Assembly: GCA_012521855.1 (NCBI GenBank)
Contig: JAAYLO010000035.1
Location: forward strand, 1-28,291
DNA from: Halanaerobiaceae bacterium
GTDB lineage: Bacteria > Bacillota > Halanaerobiia > Halanaerobiales > DTU029
Direction of reading: 5' to 3'
DNA: 28,291 nt
Shown: positions 15,686-23,798 of the stretch, piece by piece
Layout of the letters: the number at the start of each line of letters is the position of its first letter
How positions within the stretch are numbered: position 1 is the stretch's first letter
Made by a program: the position numbers and the translations under genes
The notes under the pieces: generated by a model
What the model saw: only the letters and a program-made list of their open reading frames with translations
Databases searched by the model: none
What the model was told of the DNA's origin: nothing

Positions 15686-16475
15686 TAGTACTCACCGCCG
15701 CTGCTTCTGTATATTCTTCCTGTTCTGCCTTTTTTGTACCAGCCAGGAATGCAGCCAGTTTTTCTTCTACAATCCGTGGGTTTTCACCAGCCTGTATGGA
15801 GAGAATGCCTTCGATCATGACTTCTTTCAACAAAATCTCCATTTCACTCTTTTCTTTCAGCTTATTGGCCAGAGGTATACAAAACATGTTAGCCAGCAAT
15901 GAACCGTATAGGGTAGTAATCAGGGCAACTGCCATACCCGAACCAAGATTAGTCGGATCATCCAGTTGGCTTAACATCTGTATCAAACCGATAAGTGTTC
16001 CAATCATACCAAAAGCCGGAGCAAGACTTCCCATTGTATCCATTATCCTGCGTCCTCTGGTATGACGTTCCTCCAGAAAGATAAGCTTGGTCTCCAGAAT
16101 GCTCCTTACCAGCTCAGGGTCAGTACCATCAACAACAAGCTGGATTCCTTTCTGCAAAAATTCATCTTCAATTTCCATTGCATCCTGTTCCAGAGCCAGG
16201 AGCCCCTCACGGCGTGCTTTTTCCGCAAATCCTACCAGTATATCTATTACTTCTCTTTCATTAATCTTTATATCGGTAAGTGCTATTCTGACCAGGTGGG
16301 GTATATTCATTATATCTTTGAAAGAATAACTGATCATGGTTGATGCCAATGTACCTCCGAATACAATCAGGGCTGATTCCAGATGTACAAAGATAATGGC
16401 ATCTCCGCCCAATATAATTGAACTTCCTATTAATACAATACCGATTATAGCTCCCAATATAGTTGCCAGATCCAT
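15678..16475 (-). CDS. motA: MotA, stator ion-channel protein
   Basis: The protein has 265 residues with four membrane helices (about 5-22, 31-50, 150-170, 182-205). The large cytoplasmic loop (about 55-148) contains 'EKARREGLLALE', the region contacting FliG. 'APAFGMIGTLIGLIQML' at about 152-168 holds the conserved channel Pro153. MotA and MotB form the 5:2 stator. The start ATG follows the flbD stop directly, and the GGGGGG site is in the flbD end. Confidence 0.96.
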   Translation of the reverse strand: MDLATILGAIIGIVLIGSSIILGGDAIIFVHLESALIVFGGTLASTMISYSFKDIMNIPHLVRIALTDIKINEREVIDILVGFAEKARREGLLALEQDAMEIEDEFLQKGIQLVVDGTDPELVRSILETKLIFLEERHTRGRRIMDTMGSLAPAFGMIGTLIGLIQMLSQLDDPTNLGSGMAVALITTLYGSLLANMFCIPLANKLKEKSEMEILLKEVMIEGILSIQAGENPRIVEEKLAAFLAGTKKAEQEEYTEAAAVSTNA

Positions 16476-16676
16476 CTACTTCCCCCCTATTCCACCATAA
16501 ATCTCTCTATAATAAGAGATTACCTTTTCAATAATATCATCTATCTCTTCCTTTACCAGTATTTTTTTACCTGATGTCAGGTTAATAACAGTATCAGGGG
16601 TGGCCCTGACTGTTTCTATCAAATTAGCATTGACAACTATCTCCTCTCCGTCCATCCTGGTAACTTTAATGATCAT
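16476..16676 (-). CDS. flbD: FlbD-type small flagellar protein (SwrD family)
   Basis: The protein has 66 residues from the ATG at 16676 (MIIKVTRMDGEEI). A GTG six bases upstream is open, but the ribosome site AAGGGG is better placed for the ATG. 'KVTRMDGEEIVVNANLIETVRATPDTVINLTSGKK' is the FlbD core, and the C-terminal helix ends in a GGIGGK tail that carries the ribosome site for motA. The Bacillus homolog SwrD increases flagellar torque. Its place immediately before motA/motB fits a stator-related role. Confidence 0.92.
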   Translation of the reverse strand: MIIKVTRMDGEEIVVNANLIETVRATPDTVINLTSGKKILVKEEIDDIIEKVISYYREIYGGIGGK

Positions 16677-16712
16677 GACCACCCCTTTTCTTTAATCTCT
16701 CATATCAGCCTT

Positions 16713-18026
16713 TTACCTCTTCAAATTAACCAGTTCCTGCAGCATCTCATCACCGGTAGTTATTATTTTTGAATTAGCCTGGAATCCCCGCTGAGTAGTA
16801 ATCATTTCTGTAAACTGTTCTGCCAGATCCACATTACTCATCTCCAGTGAACCTGAAGCTATCTTGCCCCTGCCGGCACTGTTGGCAACTCCAATCTGGG
16901 GTATTCCGGAGTTTGGTGATGATACAAATACATCTCCCTCTTTGGTGAGACCAGCCGGGTTATTAAAACTGGCAATAGCAATCTGGCCAATAGCTCTTGT
17001 CAAACCATTTGAGTAACTGCCGGTAATAATTCCTGCATCATTTATAGAATATGATTTTAGCTCCCCATTACTATAACCATCAGCTGTTATTCCATCAACT
17101 GTATAGGGATCAGCATATTGAGTCATCCCGGAAAAATCAATTATAATCTCCTGGGGAGATGCAGAACCTTCAGAGGTGCCAATGGGATTAAAGGAAATAC
17201 AATAATCTCCGTCAGCATTTACAGTGTCACTTGTAAAGCTGTCAAATTTTCCCTCAGGCGTAAATGTAATTGTTCCAGATCCCTGAATATTATCAGCATC
17301 TGTTATGCCTGCATTTGATCCCGGTGCTGGTTCCACTGTCCATTCCCAAATATTATCCGCTGTAGATAGTTTCCGGAATTCAATGCTTATAGTATGCTGG
17401 GTTCCAAGGGAGTCAAAAACATCAATTGTTGCTGTTCTTCTGGAATCAGGTGTAGTATCTTCATCAACGTAATCTTCTACTTCACTATTCAGGTTTTTCC
17501 CAAAACTGACCATAGTGGTAGCCCTCGGCCCCATACTAGTTCCTATAGGAATAATTATATCTTCAAGTCTCTGATTCGTATTGATATTGCCTGAAGCATC
17601 AGCCATCCAGCCCTGTAACTTCAAACCATTAGTTGAATTTACTAAATTCCCGTCTTCATCAAGTGTTAATGCACCAGAACGGGTATAAAAATTCTGTGAA
17701 CCATTGCTGAGTACAAAAAAACCATTACCGTCAATAGCCAGGTCTTCTGTCTTACCGGTAGGCTGCAGATTCCCCTGGGTATGATTTACATCAATACTCC
17801 CTATACCAACACCCAGTCCAATCTGCTGCGGGTTCATACCGCCTCTGGTACCATCTTCTGCCGGTGCACTTGCTCCCTGTAGTGTCTGGTTCAGCATTTC
17901 TTTAAAATTTACTCTGCTGCTTTTAAAACCTATGGTATTCACATTAGCAATGTTGTTACCGATTACATCCATTTTAATCTGGTGTGCCTTCAGTCCAGAA
18001 ACACCAGAGTACATAGAACGTAACAT
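16713..18026 (-). CDS. flgE: FlgE, flagellar hook protein
   Basis: The protein has 437 residues. N-terminal 'MLRSMYSGVSGLKAHQIKM' and 'GNNIANVNTIGFKSSR' (about 28-43), plus the C-terminal 'MSNVDLAEQFTEMITTQRGFQANSK', are the axial coiled-coil ends. The D1/D2 domains lie between, with 'LAIDGNGFFVL' near 98-108. FlgE polymerises into the hook outside the cell after export. The ribosome site GGAGG is about 11 bases from the ATG, a little far, and a hairpin lies upstream of it. Confidence 0.96.
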   Translation of the reverse strand: MLRSMYSGVSGLKAHQIKMDVIGNNIANVNTIGFKSSRVNFKEMLNQTLQGASAPAEDGTRGGMNPQQIGLGVGIGSIDVNHTQGNLQPTGKTEDLAIDGNGFFVLSNGSQNFYTRSGALTLDEDGNLVNSTNGLKLQGWMADASGNINTNQRLEDIIIPIGTSMGPRATTMVSFGKNLNSEVEDYVDEDTTPDSRRTATIDVFDSLGTQHTISIEFRKLSTADNIWEWTVEPAPGSNAGITDADNIQGSGTITFTPEGKFDSFTSDTVNADGDYCISFNPIGTSEGSASPQEIIIDFSGMTQYADPYTVDGITADGYSNGELKSYSINDAGIITGSYSNGLTRAIGQIAIASFNNPAGLTKEGDVFVSSPNSGIPQIGVANSAGRGKIASGSLEMSNVDLAEQFTEMITTQRGFQANSKIITTGDEMLQELVNLKR

Positions 18027-18068
18027 ATATCAATCGACCTCCTGGAAATTTACTGGCAAACACCTCAT

Positions 18069-18173
18069 TCAATCAGTGTTTACAGGCTCCCTGAAAAGGT
18101 CCAGCCTCTTTACCAGTATTTTTTTCTTAAACTCCTCAACAATTTTTTTAATCCATGAATACTGCGCTGTCAA
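18069..18173 (-). CDS. Candidate small ORF upstream of flgE (34 residues, TTG start)
   Basis: The frame overlaps the end of the TIGR02530-type gene in the +1 frame and fills most of the 121-base gap before flgE. From a TTG at 18173 it would encode 34 residues with an amphipathic, basic helix (YSWIKKIVEEFKKKILVKR) and end in 'REPVNTD'. The pattern of spaced hydrophobic and charged residues is protein-like. Against it are a non-ATG start, a GGAGG/AAAGGG stretch more distant than usual (about 12-18 bases), and the small size. It might also be the remnant of a longer C-terminus of the upstream gene reached by a frameshift. I do not recognise it. Confidence 0.3.
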   Translation of the reverse strand: MTAQYSWIKKIVEEFKKKILVKRLDLFREPVNTD

Positions 18174-18540
18174 TATTTGTAAAGACCCTTTCCTCCAGAC
18201 TATTATTGTCAACTGCTGTTATAACCGTTTTGTTCTTGATACTTACTACATAGGCTATATCATTTAATATTATCAAAGAATCTCTGGCTCCTTTTTCTTC
18301 TGCTTTTCTTACTCCCTCTGCCAGTTGGCTGAGTTCCTTTTCACTCAGTGTGATACTCCGGGAATTTAAGCGTTCCTGGGCATGTTTGGAAAATTTTATA
18401 GTATTAGCTGATTCCATCTTATTTTGCAATATATCCTTAAACGCTGCCCTGTCTCTGGAGTCAGTCCTGGCAGTATTTTTTTTGATATCAGTATTTCTTA
18501 CTGGATGTATTGGCCGGGTGATATTTATCCTGTTATCCAT
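18148..18540 (-). CDS. Conserved flagellar operon protein (TIGR02530 / DUF3766-like)
   Basis: The protein has 130 residues, soluble. The conserved part is the C-terminal half: 'FSKHAQERLNSRSITLSE' (about 49-66), 'KGARDSLIILNDIAYVVSIKNKTVIT' and the 'VFTNIDSAVFMD' end. The family is found in Firmicute flagellar operons between flgD and flgE, exactly the setting here. Its molecular role is not known to me; its place suggests help in hook assembly or export. The ATG follows AGAGGTG. Confidence 0.85.
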   Translation of the reverse strand: MDNRINITRPIHPVRNTDIKKNTARTDSRDRAAFKDILQNKMESANTIKFSKHAQERLNSRSITLSEKELSQLAEGVRKAEEKGARDSLIILNDIAYVVSIKNKTVITAVDNNSLEERVFTNIDSAVFMD

Positions 18541-18569
18541 AATGACACCTCTCTTCCGGGCTTATATCC

Positions 18570-19067
18570 TTAATATACTGCCGTAATGTAGTTGATATCT
18601 GTTACATAATCAGAGTCCAGATGGACATAAACACTACCGCTTAAAAATGAGACTCTTTCAACTTTACCGGCAATAATCTCTCCTGAATGTGAATCAATTA
18701 GCTCTACTGTCCGTCCTATTAAACTTGCTCCCTGGCTAAGGGTTTCAGTACGTAAAAAGTTTTCCATATTTATGTTCATATTCTGCATCTGTTCCAGTGC
18801 ACTGAACTGTGCCATCTGGGCAATAAACTCACCATTATCCATCGGAGATAAAGGATCCTGATACCTTAGCTGGGTAACCAGCAATTGCAGAAAAGCATCC
18901 TTCCCCAGCTCCTCATTTTTTACCTCTGAAACTCTACTGGTATTTTTAATCCCGCTGCTTGAAGCAAGATTATTTATTGCCGGACCGGATTGAGCAGTAT
19001 ATTTATTGTACTCTCTCAGGTTTTCAGCCATATTCTGAACAAACATGGTCATAATATTACCAGTCAT
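18570..19067 (-). CDS. flgD: FlgD, hook cap / hook assembly scaffold
   Basis: The protein has 165 residues from the ATG at 19067, which follows GGGAGG by six bases. The frame is open to 19088 but that stretch has no ribosome site and overlaps the end of fliK. The conserved core is 'LGKDAFLQLLVTQLRYQDPLSPMDNGEFIAQMAQFSALEQMQN' (about residues 57-98). The C-terminal part is short, as in other Firmicute FlgD proteins, so the Ig-like domains of enteric FlgD are reduced. It caps the growing hook. Confidence 0.94.
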   Translation of the reverse strand: MTGNIMTMFVQNMAENLREYNKYTAQSGPAINNLASSSGIKNTSRVSEVKNEELGKDAFLQLLVTQLRYQDPLSPMDNGEFIAQMAQFSALEQMQNMNINMENFLRTETLSQGASLIGRTVELIDSHSGEIIAGKVERVSFLSGSVYVHLDSDYVTDINYITAVY

Positions 19068-19084
19068 CTCTTCCCTCCCTTCCA

Positions 19085-20704
19085 TCAAGCAAGGTAATTC
19101 ATATTAATTGACAGATAACCATATTTATACTGATACCATCTCCAGATAGTATTATCTGTATCAGCATCAAATGCCTTCTCTTCTTCCTGGAACAATTCAT
19201 ACAGTTCCCCGGGACTGAGCCCGTCATATTGGGATTTTTGCTGCTGCCCATTCATAAAATTACCCTGTTGTTCTGGATTGCTATGTTGATACTGTCCTTG
19301 CTGAAAAGCAGTTTCCTGTTCTTTTGTCTCAACCTGAATATGGTCTACATTATAACCAAGTTTCAGAAAATTTTCTCTTAAAAGAACAAGATTCTGTTCC
19401 AGTTGTTCTTTTACCAGATGGTTATCTACACTAAAGTGGACTGAGAGTTTTCCATTCTCAAGCTCCAGCTTCAGATAAAGCTTACCCAGTGTCTCTGGTT
19501 CCAGTTGAATTTCAATCCTGTTTTGGCCAGTACGGAGCACTGATTGAATATGTTTATCAATCTGGCTGTAGATATCCCTCTGGTTCAGCTGATAAGTATC
19601 TCTGCTGCTGTCAGTAGATTGAATCCTTTCCTGAATAGTTTTCTGTTCAATTCCCGTGAACTCCTGGCCTTTAATATCATTTGCTTTAAGTTCTGCTTTA
19701 TTTTCAGGTTTAGAATCAATACCATGTTCAGCCTGAGACTTATTATCTGTGGAGTAGGATTCTTTATGACTGGATATCTCTCCCCATCCTTTTTCTGCAT
19801 TTATTTCTTCTACCTCATTTGTTAACCCCGCTGCAACTCCAGGCCCTGCTGAAAGAACATTACTGCTCTTTCCATTAGTATTCTCAATAGCTGTTCTCTT
19901 ACCTGCAGCAGCTGGAAGATCTTCCTTCCCACCGGGAGCATGATCTGTATCTGGCTTAATTTCAGCTAAATTGAAATCATATTCATTAGCACCCTTCAGA
20001 TTTATTGAACTGGTGGGATCTTTTTCATTCAGCAGATTCTGAAGATAGATTTCAAGACGGGCCAATCTGGCTGATAAATCTTTAAATCCCCCTGTACTCT
20101 CCAGTACTTTTTCCAGCTCAGTTACAGTTGGAATCTTTCCAGAGAGTTCTGTCATCAATCTGCTGATCTTACTGTAAAATCCTTTATTATATTCTGCTCT
20201 TTCAGGGCCGTCCAAAGGATAGTTCCTCTCTCCCCGGTATTCTTTCAGAATCATGTTCAGCTTTTTAATTTTTGCCAATAAACTGCCCGGTAATTCATCA
20301 GGGATGGAATACGGCCTTCCTTCAACACTTAAGGTAATTTCCAGAATCTCCCTGGCCCCGTAATCAGCTGCTTTATCAGGCTCATCCAGGACAGTTTCAG
20401 GAAATGCATCTTTGTTTTCAGCAGTAATCCCCAGGAGATAGAATAAAAGCAGCAGGTCTTCTCCCATCAAGGAGATCTTATCAGCAGGAAGCTGCTCTTT
20501 TTCATCTTTTGCTGTTTTCCACCGGTCCAGAGCCTTTCTGGAAGCGGGTGCAGATGGATTTCTGTTTACCAGTTTCTCCAGATAAGCATCAAATTTTTTT
20601 TCTTGCTCCGGGGTACAGGATTTCTCTTTTCTGAAAGACATTTTAGCAACAGGTTTATTATTCTGTATGGGCAGATCCGGTAAAATGGCCTCTATCCCTC
20701 TCAC
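19085..20704 (-). CDS. fliK: FliK, hook-length control protein
   Basis: The protein has 539 residues. The long middle (about 60-370) is low-complexity, polar and poorly conserved, as expected for a molecular ruler. The C-terminal FliK domain (about 390-475) has 'NRIEIQLEPETLGKLYLKLEL' and 'VKEQLEQNLVLLRENFLKLGY', followed by a Gln-rich tail. FliK is exported during hook growth and triggers the FlhB switch. The start is unusual: the only canonical candidate is a GTG at 20704 lying inside an AAGGGGGTGA ribosome-site-like string, and in-frame ATA/ATT codons stand at normal spacing after it. Confidence 0.9.
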   Translation of the reverse strand: MRGIEAILPDLPIQNNKPVAKMSFRKEKSCTPEQEKKFDAYLEKLVNRNPSAPASRKALDRWKTAKDEKEQLPADKISLMGEDLLLLFYLLGITAENKDAFPETVLDEPDKAADYGAREILEITLSVEGRPYSIPDELPGSLLAKIKKLNMILKEYRGERNYPLDGPERAEYNKGFYSKISRLMTELSGKIPTVTELEKVLESTGGFKDLSARLARLEIYLQNLLNEKDPTSSINLKGANEYDFNLAEIKPDTDHAPGGKEDLPAAAGKRTAIENTNGKSSNVLSAGPGVAAGLTNEVEEINAEKGWGEISSHKESYSTDNKSQAEHGIDSKPENKAELKANDIKGQEFTGIEQKTIQERIQSTDSSRDTYQLNQRDIYSQIDKHIQSVLRTGQNRIEIQLEPETLGKLYLKLELENGKLSVHFSVDNHLVKEQLEQNLVLLRENFLKLGYNVDHIQVETKEQETAFQQGQYQHSNPEQQGNFMNGQQQKSQYDGLSPGELYELFQEEEKAFDADTDNTIWRWYQYKYGYLSINMNYLA

Positions 20705-20727
20705 CCCCTTTCAATAAAATCATTATA

Positions 20728-21255
20728 TTATCTTAACTCTCTGGAATAATGGGCTGCTTTTTCTGCAGGTAGAGAACTTAATATCTCAGCTGCTTTTTCT
20801 TCTTTTAGATTCAAAAGAATCTGTACAGCCAGATCATCCTCCAGAGAATTAAAAATCCTGGCTACTTCTTCAGCTGCCATCTCTCCATAAATCTTCACAA
20901 GTTTTTTCATTCTTTCTTCTTCACTGAATCTGTCTGCCTCTAATTCCTTTATCCTTTCTTCCAGAGATTCTATCAGTTCAGCCTGTTTCTGAACGGTATT
21001 TTTAGTCTGCTGTAATTCTTTATTCAGGATATCCCTTTCCTGGATAACTGCAGTAGAATCATTTCTGACCTCTATAAGCTCCTTCATGAGTTCATTATAA
21101 GCTTTATTTGTCTGAACATATTCCTTTAAAAAGGGGGTATTTGTAATAACACTCTCTCCCCAGGCCTTTAGAGAAATTATATTTAAACTATTTAAAATCC
21201 AGATACCTGAAACTAAAATAACCAGAATCAGGAATAGATATAAAAATTTTTTCAT
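20728..21255 (-). CDS. MotE/YlxF-like protein with MgtE-N type C-terminal domain
   Basis: The protein has 175 residues from the second ATG (21255), six bases after GGGGAGG; the first ATG (21261) abuts the site. One membrane helix lies at about 3-25. A coiled coil spans about 50-115. The C-terminal domain (about 115-172) has 'LVKIYGEMAAEEVARIFNSLEDDLAVQILLNL' and 'AAEILSSLPAEKAA', the MgtE N-terminal-like helical repeat. It corresponds by order (fliJ - this - fliK) to Bacillus ylxF and by domain to MotE, a MotC chaperone in rhizobia. The function in Firmicutes is unknown. The fold also resembles the FliG middle-domain helices. Confidence 0.8.
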   Translation of the reverse strand: MKKFLYLFLILVILVSGIWILNSLNIISLKAWGESVITNTPFLKEYVQTNKAYNELMKELIEVRNDSTAVIQERDILNKELQQTKNTVQKQAELIESLEERIKELEADRFSEEERMKKLVKIYGEMAAEEVARIFNSLEDDLAVQILLNLKEEKAAEILSSLPAEKAAHYSRELR

Positions 21256-21267
21256 GAGCATCCTCCC

Positions 21268-21696
21268 CTAGTTCTGAACCCTCTGAGCCAGTTCATCTAT
21301 CTCCTTTTGTTCTTTCTGCAAAACACTTTTCTGGAATACCTTGTATCTCTTATCTTTTAATTTTTCCAGGACTTCTCGATTCTTTCTTTTCTCCAGATAC
21401 TCTATTTTTCTTTCCTTCACAATATCTCTCTGTGCTTTCAGGTCCTCTTTTCTATTTTCTATGCTGTCCCTGTTTCTCTTGATAAAATTGCGGTACAAAA
21501 GTGCTTCATCCAGTTGGAGATCTGTTCTTTCCCTGAGATACTGGTAAAGGTCATTCTGTTTTCTTTCCAGATATTCAATATTCTCTTCAATTTCCCTGGC
21601 CACTTTTTGAGCTTTTACAAGGAGTTCCTGTACCTGATCCTCTTCTATCTGTCTTACTTCAAGTACTTTTTCCAGATTAAATTGAAAACCCTTCAT
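21268..21696 (-). CDS. fliJ: FliJ, export ATPase stalk protein
   Basis: The protein has 142 residues, almost entirely alpha-helical and charged, with two long heptad stretches forming an antiparallel coiled coil. The N-terminal 'FQFNLEKVLEVRQIEEDQVQ' is the conserved FliJ start. FliJ inserts into the FliI hexamer and links it to FlhA. It has a GGAGGGAGTGA site upstream of the ATG and follows fliI. Confidence 0.93.
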   Translation of the reverse strand: MKGFQFNLEKVLEVRQIEEDQVQELLVKAQKVAREIEENIEYLERKQNDLYQYLRERTDLQLDEALLYRNFIKRNRDSIENRKEDLKAQRDIVKERKIEYLEKRKNREVLEKLKDKRYKVFQKSVLQKEQKEIDELAQRVQN

Positions 21697-21733
21697 GTAT
21701 ATTCACTCCCTCCAGAAAAATCAAGCAACCTAG

Positions 21734-23044
21734 CTATCCAGCTATTTCAAGAAGAGAATTACATGTTTCTTCAAATTCAACCTTTTCTTCAATACCCTGT
21801 TTCAAATAATTTCTGATACTGGAGATTTTACTGATGGCTTCATCCACAACAGGATTACTGCCTGGCTGGTATGCACCTATATTTATCAAATCTTCTGCTT
21901 CCCTATAAGCCGCAAGAAGACTCTTTATCCGGCCCGCAGCCTCCAGATGGGTTTTATCGACTATATCAGGCATAACCCTGCTGACACTTTCTAATATATC
22001 TACAGCTGGATAATGATTTCTCGCTGCCAGATCCCTTGAAAGGCTGATATGACCATCCAGGATTCCCCTCGCTGTATCAGAAACCGGCTCATTAAAATCA
22101 TCACCCTCTACCAGAACTGTATATAAAGCAGTGATTGAGCCGATATAATTATTGCCGGTTCTCTCCAGCAGTTTGGGGAGTTCAGCAAAAACAGACGGGG
22201 GATAACCCCTTGTAGCAGGAGGCTCACCCACCGCCAGGCCTACCTCCCTTAAAGCCATTGCAACACGGGTAATTGAATCCATCATCAGCAAGACATCAAG
22301 GCCTTGATCACGAAAATACTCAGCTATTGCAGTTGTGACATGGGCTGCCTTTACCCTGACCAGAGCCGGTTTATCAGAAGTAGAGACAACAACAACAGAA
22401 CGGCTTAATCCCTCCTCACCAAGATCTTTTTCAATAAATTCCTTAACTTCCCTGCCCCTTTCACCGATTAAACCGATTACATTTATATCAGCAGAAGTAT
22501 TCCTGGCTACCATGCCTATCAATGTGCTTTTACCGACACCGCTCCCTGAAAAAATACCAATCCTCTGTCCCTTCCCACAGGTTAATAAACCATCAATGGA
22601 CCTTATGCCAAGACTGAGGGGTTCAGCTATTCTTTTTCTCAACAATGGATCAGGAGGCTCAGCCATTACAGGTACCTCTACAAGACCATTCAGGGAGTTT
22701 TTATTGTCCAGCATAGGTCTTCCCAGGCCGTCTAAAACCTGTCCTAATAGAGATTCGCCGACCTTGATCTTCAGTTTCTCTCCTGTAGCAATAACCCTGG
22801 CTCCAGGACTGATACCCTCCATCGAACCGATAGGCATCAGGAGTACACGGTTATTATCAAATCCGACTACTTCAGTAGTAATGGTCTTTTCTCTAGCCTC
22901 AATAAGACAGATTTCACCAATACTCACCCGTGGTCCTTCAGATTCTATAACGAGACCTATAACTCTGGTAATATAACCATAATTTGTGGTCAGGTCAAGG
23001 TCATCTATCCTGTCAGCTAAAGGACCAAGCTCAATCTTCTTCAT
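21734..23044 (-). CDS. fliI: FliI, flagellum-specific ATP synthase-like ATPase
   Basis: The protein has 436 residues. Walker A is GSGVGKS (167-173), Walker B ends at Asp256 in 'VLLMMDSITRVA', and 'GERGREVKEFI' plus 'GEPPATRGYPPSVFAELPKLLERTG' are further type III ATPase signatures. FliI hexamers with FliH and FliJ energise substrate delivery to the gate. The ATG overlaps the fliH stop by 14 bases, with AAAGGAG upstream. Confidence 0.97.
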   Translation of the reverse strand: MKKIELGPLADRIDDLDLTTNYGYITRVIGLVIESEGPRVSIGEICLIEAREKTITTEVVGFDNNRVLLMPIGSMEGISPGARVIATGEKLKIKVGESLLGQVLDGLGRPMLDNKNSLNGLVEVPVMAEPPDPLLRKRIAEPLSLGIRSIDGLLTCGKGQRIGIFSGSGVGKSTLIGMVARNTSADINVIGLIGERGREVKEFIEKDLGEEGLSRSVVVVSTSDKPALVRVKAAHVTTAIAEYFRDQGLDVLLMMDSITRVAMALREVGLAVGEPPATRGYPPSVFAELPKLLERTGNNYIGSITALYTVLVEGDDFNEPVSDTARGILDGHISLSRDLAARNHYPAVDILESVSRVMPDIVDKTHLEAAGRIKSLLAAYREAEDLINIGAYQPGSNPVVDEAISKISSIRNYLKQGIEEKVEFEETCNSLLEIAG

Positions 23045-23798
23045 AAAAACCTGCTCCTTTAAGGAGTTCTTTTTCCATCCTTGCCAGTTGTTCCTCTATA
23101 GTCCCATCTTTACAGCCAAACTTTGTCTCAACAATACAATCCCCTGGTTTCAGCCTGGAATCAGCGAGAAATTCAATCCTGTTTCTGCTGTTCCCGTTAA
23201 TAAAATCTTCCCTGCTGATATACTGGAGTAATTCAGGACTAAGATAAATAACCACTTTTTCTATATCAAACATCTCTTTAAGAATACCTTTAACAATATC
23301 ATTAATTATTTCAGGATTTATTCTTATTTCTGTATTGATAAGTTTCCTGGATATTTTAACAGCCAGGCTGATCAGTTCCTGATTTAGTTTTTCTACGCTA
23401 TTATCCAGCTCTTTTTCAGTTGTTAAGATTATCTCTTCAAAGTCTTTAATGACCTCTCTTAATTCTTCCAGCCCCTTTTTTGAACCATCATCTATACCTC
23501 TTTCCAGTCCTTCCTGATAGCCTTTGTTGAAAGCCTCCTCTTCTACTTCTTTCTGAAACTCCTGAGCCCTTTTTCTTATCTCTTCAGCTTCCAGTTCCGC
23601 CTTCTTTATTATTTCAAGAGCCCTTTTTTCTGCTTCCTTAATCCTTTCATCATTATATTTTTCTTCTTGACTTATCTCTGCCTTTTCTATTCTAAGTTCT
23701 GTTTCTTCTTTTATTGTCTGTGCCTTTTCCCGGTAATAAGTCTCTTCACTGAGTTTATATTCACCATTTATCTGAGAAGACTTAATAACTCTAGACAA
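23031..23798 (-). CDS. fliH: FliH, export ATPase regulator
   Basis: The protein has 255 residues and probably starts with a TTG at 23798, overlapping the fliG stop, with GGGGAGAG upstream. Residues 20-110 are a long Glu/Lys-rich coiled coil including 'EEAFNKGYQEGLERG'. The C-terminal domain (about 130-250) is V-type ATPase subunit E-like ('ISLAVKISRKLINTEI', 'LKPGDCIVET'). FliH dimers hold FliI at the C-ring. It lies in the fixed order fliG-fliH-fliI. Confidence 0.94.
   Translation of the reverse strand: MSRVIKSSQINGEYKLSEETYYREKAQTIKEETELRIEKAEISQEEKYNDERIKEAEKRALEIIKKAELEAEEIRKRAQEFQKEVEEEAFNKGYQEGLERGIDDGSKKGLEELREVIKDFEEIILTTEKELDNSVEKLNQELISLAVKISRKLINTEIRINPEIINDIVKGILKEMFDIEKVVIYLSPELLQYISREDFINGNSRNRIEFLADSRLKPGDCIVETKFGCKDGTIEEQLARMEKELLKGAGFYEED

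Noticed and set aside
22335..22976. Long open frame on the plus strand opposite fliI (about 210 codons)
   Set aside because: It is the antisense shadow of the conserved FliI frame with no motif or ribosome site.
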